A stretch of DNA of 16,751 nucleotides, taken from JAUYIV01 sp040882645 (lineage in GTDB: Bacteria; Actinomycetota; Acidimicrobiia; Spongiisociales; UBA11373). The stretch's first letter is position 1, and every line of letters begins with the position of its first letter. Positions 13,274-16,751 of the stretch are shown one piece after another. Below the pieces are notes generated by a model that was not told where the DNA came from, ran no database searches, and saw only the letters and a list, made by a program, of their open reading frames with translations. The stretch spans positions 1-16,751 of the forward strand of contig JBBEAX010000071.1 in assembly GCA_040882645.1 (NCBI GenBank). The letters are read 5' to 3'. The position numbers and the translations under genes are program-made.

Positions 13274-14521
13274 ATGAACCACGACATCGCTGACATCGGG
13301 CTCGCCGACGCCGGGGCTCTTCGGGTCGAGTGGGCTCGCCGGCGGATGCCGGTGCTTGCCTCGATCCGGGAGAGGTTCGAGAGGCAGCAGCCCCTCGCCG
13401 GAATCCGTATCGCCGCATGCCTCCATGTGACCGCCGAGACCGCCAACCTCATGGAGGTCCTTCGCGCCGGCGGGGCAGACGTGGCATTGTGCGCGTCGAA
13501 CCCGCTTTCCACCCAGGACGATGTCGCCGCGGCGCTGGTTGCCGACGGCATTCCGGTGTTCGCCATTCGGGGGGAGGACGCCGACTCGTACTACTCGCAC
13601 ATCCGTGCGGTCCTCGACCGTGATCCGCATGTGACGATGGACGACGGTGCCGACCTGGTCACGATGCTGCTCAAGGAGCGCAAGGATCAGGAGCCGATCG
13701 GGTCGACTGAAGAGACGACGACCGGGGTGATCCGGCTGCGGGCGATGGAGAAGCAGGGGGTGCTGCGGTTCCCCGTGGTGGCAGTCAACGACTCGGCCAC
13801 GAAGCATCTCTTCGACAACAGGCATGGCACCGGCCAGTCGGCCCTCGACGGAATCATCCGGGCCACCAACATCCTGCTGGCCGGTAAGACGGTGGTCGTG
13901 GTGGGCTTCGGGGACTGCGGCGCGGGGGTTGGCCCCCCCCCCGACGGTCACGGCGCCCGGGTCGTGGTGGTCGAGATCGATCCGGTGAGGGCGCTGGCCG
14001 CCGCCATGGAGGGTTACACCGTCGCCGATGCCGACGAGGCCGCCCGGGTCGGCGACATCTTCATCACGGTCACCGGCAACCGTCATGTGATCAGAGGACG
14101 GCATTTCGACGTGATGAAGGATGGGGTGGTGCTGGCCAATGCCGGTCACTTCGACGTCGAGATCGACCTCACCGAGTTGGAGAAGCGGGCAACCGGAAAG
14201 CGTCGCATCCGCCACGAACTCGACGAGTGGACCATGCCCGACGGGCGGCGGATCCACGTCGTGGCCGAGGGCAGATTGGTGAACCTCGGCGCAGCCGAGG
14301 GGCACCCCGCCGAGGTCATGGACATGTCATTCGCCAATCAGGCCCTCGCCGCAGAGTGGCTGGTGACCAGCGGCAAGGCCCTGGGATACGCCGTGCATCG
14401 GCTCCCCGAGCACATCGACGCCCAAGTGGCCACCATCGCCCTCGAGCGGTTGGGAGGCTCACTCGAGACCCTTACTCCCGAACAAGAGCAGTACCTGGCG
14501 TCGTGGGAGTTGGGGACGTAG
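13274..14521 (+). CDS. ahcY: S-adenosylhomocysteine hydrolase
   Basis: AhcY splits S-adenosylhomocysteine into adenosine and homocysteine, removing the inhibitor left by methyltransferases; it is a cytoplasmic NAD-dependent enzyme. At 415 residues it is the short archaeal/Thermotoga-like type, without the insertion that brings mycobacterial SahH to about 495. Key residues are visible: MDDGADL with Asp124, TEETTTGV (145-152), VNDSATKHLFDN (171-182) with Lys177 and Asp181, HGTGQS, and the NAD loop GFGDCG (211-216). Directly after the loop, residues 221-223 are three prolines encoded inside a C10 run (13933-13942), where relatives have a helix such as RAR or QAL. The length and frame are intact, so this is either base miscalling or a damaged enzyme. 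It ends with LTPEQEQYLASWELGT, typical of the short form. Confidence 0.93.
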   Translation: MNHDIADIGLADAGALRVEWARRRMPVLASIRERFERQQPLAGIRIAACLHVTAETANLMEVLRAGGADVALCASNPLSTQDDVAAALVADGIPVFAIRGEDADSYYSHIRAVLDRDPHVTMDDGADLVTMLLKERKDQEPIGSTEETTTGVIRLRAMEKQGVLRFPVVAVNDSATKHLFDNRHGTGQSALDGIIRATNILLAGKTVVVVGFGDCGAGVGPPPDGHGARVVVVEIDPVRALAAAMEGYTVADADEAARVGDIFITVTGNRHVIRGRHFDVMKDGVVLANAGHFDVEIDLTELEKRATGKRRIRHELDEWTMPDGRRIHVVAEGRLVNLGAAEGHPAEVMDMSFANQALAAEWLVTSGKALGYAVHRLPEHIDAQVATIALERLGGSLETLTPEQEQYLASWELGT

Positions 14522-14541
14522 GGCCGAGCGGAGCTCGGCCC
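14521..14541 (+). terminator. Perfect 9-bp hairpin at the ahcY stop
   Basis: GGGCCGAGC (14521-14529) pairs fully with GCTCGGCCC (14533-14541) across GGA. The stem begins with the G of the TAG stop codon. It has no T-run. Its placement mirrors the hairpin at 7359-7383. Confidence 0.55.
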
Positions 14542-14542
14542 C

Positions 14543-14570
14543 GCGATTCGCGATTCGCAATTCGCAATAC
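14543..14570 (-). repeat. GCGAATT-type heptamer repeat, inverted copy
   Basis: The plus strand reads GCGATTC, GCGATTC, GCAATTC, GCAATAC. On the minus strand these are GTATTGC, GAATTGC, GAATCGC, GAATCGC, matching the units at 13171-13195. The orientation matches the FtsH-like gene that converges from the right. Confidence 0.8.
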
Positions 14571-14576
14571 GACAGA

Positions 14577-14677
14577 ACGTCCTCCTCCGCCGTCTTCGGC
14601 GGGGGAGGTGGCGCCGCCATCGGGCGGCCTTCGGCCGCCTGGGGCGGTGACGGAGGGGGCAGCTGACCCTGCGAGCA
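14577..14677 (+). repeat. Palindromic intergenic repeat, copy C
   Basis: It begins ACGTCCTCC and ends with the 23 bases shared with 150-172. It has the GGCGGCC-TTC-GGCCGCC hairpin (14623-14639) of copy B and the CCGTCTTCGGCGG motif of copy A, so it is the fullest copy. It is flanked by heptamer repeats on both sides and contains no gene. Confidence 0.8.
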
Positions 14678-14714
14678 CTCGAACGACTCATCCACGCGGA
14701 AGGCCCTCCCTCGT

Positions 14715-14742
14715 CGGGAGGCCGGAGGCGGGAGGCGGGAGG
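14715..14742 (-). repeat. CCTCCCG x 4, C-rich 3' repeat of the FtsH-like gene
   Basis: The plus strand reads CGGGAGG, CCGGAGG, CGGGAGG, CGGGAGG. On the minus strand this gives C-rich CCTCCCG units starting 4 bp after the TAA of the FtsH-like gene, the same position and strand sense as at 13088. Confidence 0.8.
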
Positions 14743-14746
14743 CCGC

Positions 14747-16522
14747 TTATGCCGGCTCGTGGGTTAGATCCAAGATCGCGCCCTCGCGCGTCTTGGCTTC
14801 TTCCAGCACTTCGGTTATTTCGCGGGTCACCAGTTCGTTGCGGTCCAGGAGGGCATTGCGGAGGGCTTCGATCAGGTGGCGGTTGTCGCGCAGCAGGGCG
14901 GTGACCACCGCCTTCTGCTCGTCGAGCAGCGACTCGAGGGCGGCGCGGGCCCGTTCATCGCTGAGCACCCGAGAGGTCAGGTCACCGCCCACCAGGCCGG
15001 GGTCGGCGGCGCGGAGCGAGACCAGGGATCCGCCCTGTCCCATCGATCCGACCATGTCGGCAGCCATCATGGTGGCGGCCGCCAGGTCGCCGGCCGGGCC
15101 GGTTCCCGACTCTCCGTAGAAGAGTTCCTCGGCGACCATCCCTCCGAGGGCGATCTGGATCAACGCCAGTGACTCCGTCTTGCGCCGGGTGTATCGCTCC
15201 TCGGTCTCGCTATGGGCGAGAAGGCCGAGAGCATCCTTGCGCTTGACAATCGACAGCAGGTCTAGCTTCCGGCCGCGGCCCACCAGGTGGGCGACCACGG
15301 CATGGCCGGACTCGTGGACCGCGATCGTCTCGCGTTCCTCAGGGGTGTACTCGGTGGGCTCCGCCAAACCGACCTCGATGTCCATCCGAGCGCGTCTCAA
15401 GTCGTCGACGCTCAGCCGGACTCGCTCATCGCGCATGGCGAACAGCAGGGCCTCATCGAAGAGCCGCTCGAGCGAAGCGGGGGTGTAGCCCATCGTCGAC
15501 GCGGCCAGATCATCGCGGGCGGTGTCATCGAGCGTGAGATCGTGCGCCTTGCGTGACAGGAAGAAGTCGATCATCTCGCGGCGCTCGGGCCGTGCCGGGA
15601 GCCCGAAATGCAGGATCCTGTCGAACCGCCCCGGCCGCAGCAGCGCCGGGTCGAGTGCATCGGCGCGGTTGGTGGCGCCGATTAGGAGGATGTTGGCGTA
15701 GGCCGCGCTCCGCATCTTGATGTGCCGGTGGGTTGGCAGCAGGCGGTTGGCAAACCGGCGCCATGCATTCGAGAACCGGATCGACCGGGGCGGGTCGTCG
15801 AAGCTCTGCATCTGGACCAGCAGCTCATTGACGACCCCTCCAGTGCCTTCGGACACGGTGGACCTCTCGACCGCGGTGGCGGCAGCGCGATTCATGCCAC
15901 CGCGCCGACCTCCGATCGCATCGAACTCCTCTATGAAGCCGATCGCTCCGCCCTCCTCCCGGGCGACTTTGCGCAGCTTGCGGAAGTAGGAGCGGATCTT
16001 CCGGGCCGTGGCGCCGTACCACATGCTCTGGAAGGCGGTGGACGACACGAAGAGGAACGGGACTCCGGCCTCCTTGGCGAGAGCCTTGGCGGTGTGGGTC
16101 TTCCCGGTTCCCGGAGGGCCTTCGAAGAGGATCCCACGGCGCGGGGCGCCGCCCATCTGATCGCGAAAGTGGCGGTGGTTGAGGAAGACCTCGAGGGTGT
16201 GCCGCACCTCCACCAGCACCGGACCGAGGCCCTTCACCTCATCGAACGAGACGTCGATCTGTTCGGGGAGATAGACCACCTCCGGCGACCTTCCGTTCCC
16301 GAGCATCGGGAGCAGGATCACGAGGCCGAGCACGAAGATCAATAGGACGCCGGGGAGCCAGAACGCCGCGTCCGGGGGAAGGTCAGGCCAGCCGGGGGAT
16401 ACCGGGTTGCCTGCAGCGATTCGCAGCCACAGCCACGCGACCAGCGGGCCCAGCACCCATGCGATCCGCCGTAGCCGCCGCCGACGCTGTCGCTCGCGGG
16501 TGACCTGGACGTCGACTGCCAT
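14747..16522 (-). CDS. Divergent FtsH-like membrane AAA+ metalloprotease
   Basis: FtsH proteases are membrane hexamers that pull out and degrade membrane and soluble proteins. This 591-residue relative has two membrane segments (about 20-36 and 53-74) with a short loop of under 20 residues between them (much shorter than in FtsH), an AAA+ domain with Walker A GPPGTGKT (135-142) and arginine-finger region TNRADALDPALLRPGRFDR (284-302), and an M41 protease domain with HESGH (403-407) and Asp479 as probable third zinc ligand. Oddities: Walker B reads FIEEFDA (196-202), with Glu198 in place of the usual Asp; about 33 residues are inserted near 243-275; the pore loop reads MWYG (167-170). Protease residues are intact, so it is probably active. 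ATG at 16522 has GAGG 5 nt upstream. Confidence 0.87.
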   Translation of the reverse strand: MAVDVQVTRERQRRRRLRRIAWVLGPLVAWLWLRIAAGNPVSPGWPDLPPDAAFWLPGVLLIFVLGLVILLPMLGNGRSPEVVYLPEQIDVSFDEVKGLGPVLVEVRHTLEVFLNHRHFRDQMGGAPRRGILFEGPPGTGKTHTAKALAKEAGVPFLFVSSTAFQSMWYGATARKIRSYFRKLRKVAREEGGAIGFIEEFDAIGGRRGGMNRAAATAVERSTVSEGTGGVVNELLVQMQSFDDPPRSIRFSNAWRRFANRLLPTHRHIKMRSAAYANILLIGATNRADALDPALLRPGRFDRILHFGLPARPERREMIDFFLSRKAHDLTLDDTARDDLAASTMGYTPASLERLFDEALLFAMRDERVRLSVDDLRRARMDIEVGLAEPTEYTPEERETIAVHESGHAVVAHLVGRGRKLDLLSIVKRKDALGLLAHSETEERYTRRKTESLALIQIALGGMVAEELFYGESGTGPAGDLAAATMMAADMVGSMGQGGSLVSLRAADPGLVGGDLTSRVLSDERARAALESLLDEQKAVVTALLRDNRHLIEALRNALLDRNELVTREITEVLEEAKTREGAILDLTHEPA

Positions 16523-16540
16523 GCCTGCCTCGTTCCTCGT

Positions 16541-16613
16541 GGAATCACACCCTAAGACACCGAGAGTGGTGGCACAACGCGTTGGGTGGTCGAGGCGGAG
16601 TCATTGTGATTCC
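16541..16613. promoter_or_regulatory. Inverted half-sites flanking the FtsH-like promoter
   Basis: GGAATCACA (16541-16549) and TGTGATTCC (16605-16613) are exact reverse complements, 55 bp apart. They contain the AATCACA/TGTGATT heptamer of the palindrome at 6545-6564, and one arm touches the -10 hexamer. It is a candidate operator pair for DNA looping. Confidence 0.45.
16549..16577 (-). promoter_or_regulatory. Promoter of the FtsH-like gene
   Basis: On the minus strand TTGTGC (16572-16577) and TAGGGT (16549-16554) are separated by 17 bp. The start codon is 26 nt further on with a ribosome binding site, so this mRNA has a normal leader, unlike the four leaderless cases. Confidence 0.5.
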
Positions 16614-16638
16614 GAGGTGGTGACTAGTTAGGTCCGCT

Positions 16639-16751
16639 GGCTGCGCCGGCGTCCCGCGATAGGTCGGGGCTTCGCCCCTCCCGCGATAGGTCGGCCGGCT
16701 GCGCCGGCGTCCCGCGATAGGTCGGGGCTTCGCCCCTCCCGCGATAGGTCG
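16639..16751 (+). repeat. Tandem 58-bp hairpin repeat, truncated by window edge
   Basis: Bases 16639-16696 repeat from 16697 on with a period of 58. Within each unit the core TCCCGCGATAGGTCGG occurs twice (16652, 16680, 16710, 16738), separated alternately by two hairpins, GGGGCTTCGCCCC and CCGGCTGCGCCGG. The array runs off the window. It is not a CRISPR: the spacers are short, self-complementary and repeated. Confidence 0.85.

Noticed and set aside
13933..13942. Programmed frameshift at the C10 tract in ahcY
   Set aside because: The frame is the same before and after the tract and the protein length is normal, so no shift is needed.
12920..14305. A 461-codon open frame on the minus strand across the isomerase and ahcY genes
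   Set aside because: It crosses two well-supported plus-strand genes and an intergenic repeat, with low-complexity composition and no family motif.
16639..16751. CRISPR array
   Set aside because: Repeats are only 16 bp, spacers are 12-14 bp, self-complementary and alternate between two sequences; no cas gene is present.

Overview
This window looks like a piece of a high-GC actinobacterial chromosome. The gene content and order match the conserved actinobacterial block around the F420 genes: cofD/cofE (fbiA/fbiB), a large membrane glycosyltransferase, a DUF5719 protein, a DUF3499 protein, phosphomannomutase, a Trm112-like protein, a SIS-domain sugar-phosphate isomerase and S-adenosylhomocysteine hydrolase. 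The same neighbourhood is known from Mycobacterium (the fbiA to sahH stretch) and Streptomyces. The split from those models suggests a deep, uncultured lineage, perhaps Acidimicrobiia-like: CofE lacks the C-terminal reductase domain of FbiB, AhcY is the short archaeal/Thermotoga-like form, the isomerase is archaeal-like, and no whiB or metallopeptidase gene sits in the block. The lineage is inference.

Layout. 1-304: intergenic palindromic repeats. 305-1920 (minus): cofD-cofE, overlapping by 4 bp, F420 side-chain assembly. 1951-6450 (plus): a three-gene operon of a membrane glycosyltransferase-like protein, a DUF5719 secreted/anchored protein and a membrane-anchored CxxC thioredoxin-fold protein. 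6577-7364 (plus): three small zinc-binding-type proteins (DUF3499, DUF6788-like, zinc ribbon). 7480-9645 (plus) and 9679-10392 (minus): a GT-C-like membrane protein and a GT2 enzyme, convergent. 10588-13086 (plus): phosphomannomutase, Trm112-like protein and phosphoglucose/phosphomannose isomerase, translationally coupled. 13274-14521 (plus): ahcY. 14747-16522 (minus): a divergent FtsH-like membrane AAA+ metalloprotease. 16639-16751: a tandem hairpin repeat running off the window edge.

How the genes may work together. The isomerase makes mannose-6-phosphate from fructose-6-phosphate and the mutase makes mannose-1-phosphate. A GDP-mannose pyrophosphorylase is not in the window. The small GT2 enzyme could load a sugar on a polyprenyl phosphate carrier, and the two large membrane proteins could act on lipid-linked sugars at the envelope. 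This link is inference from neighbourhood.

The most striking non-coding signals are: (i) TA-N3-T promoter hexamers placed exactly 8 nt before the start codon of four separate genes, which implies leaderless mRNAs; (ii) a perfect 8+4+8 palindrome overlapping the DUF3499 promoter, whose half-site recurs as an inverted pair around the FtsH-like promoter; (iii) 7-bp tandem repeats of two kinds (CCTCCCG and GCGAATT) and GC hairpins arranged in the same order and orientation 3' of genes. Protein oddities are a glycosyltransferase that appears to have lost its DxD segment, a Walker-B Asp-to-Glu change plus an insertion in the FtsH-like protein, and three prolines encoded by a C10 tract in the NAD-binding domain of AhcY, which may be a sequence error.
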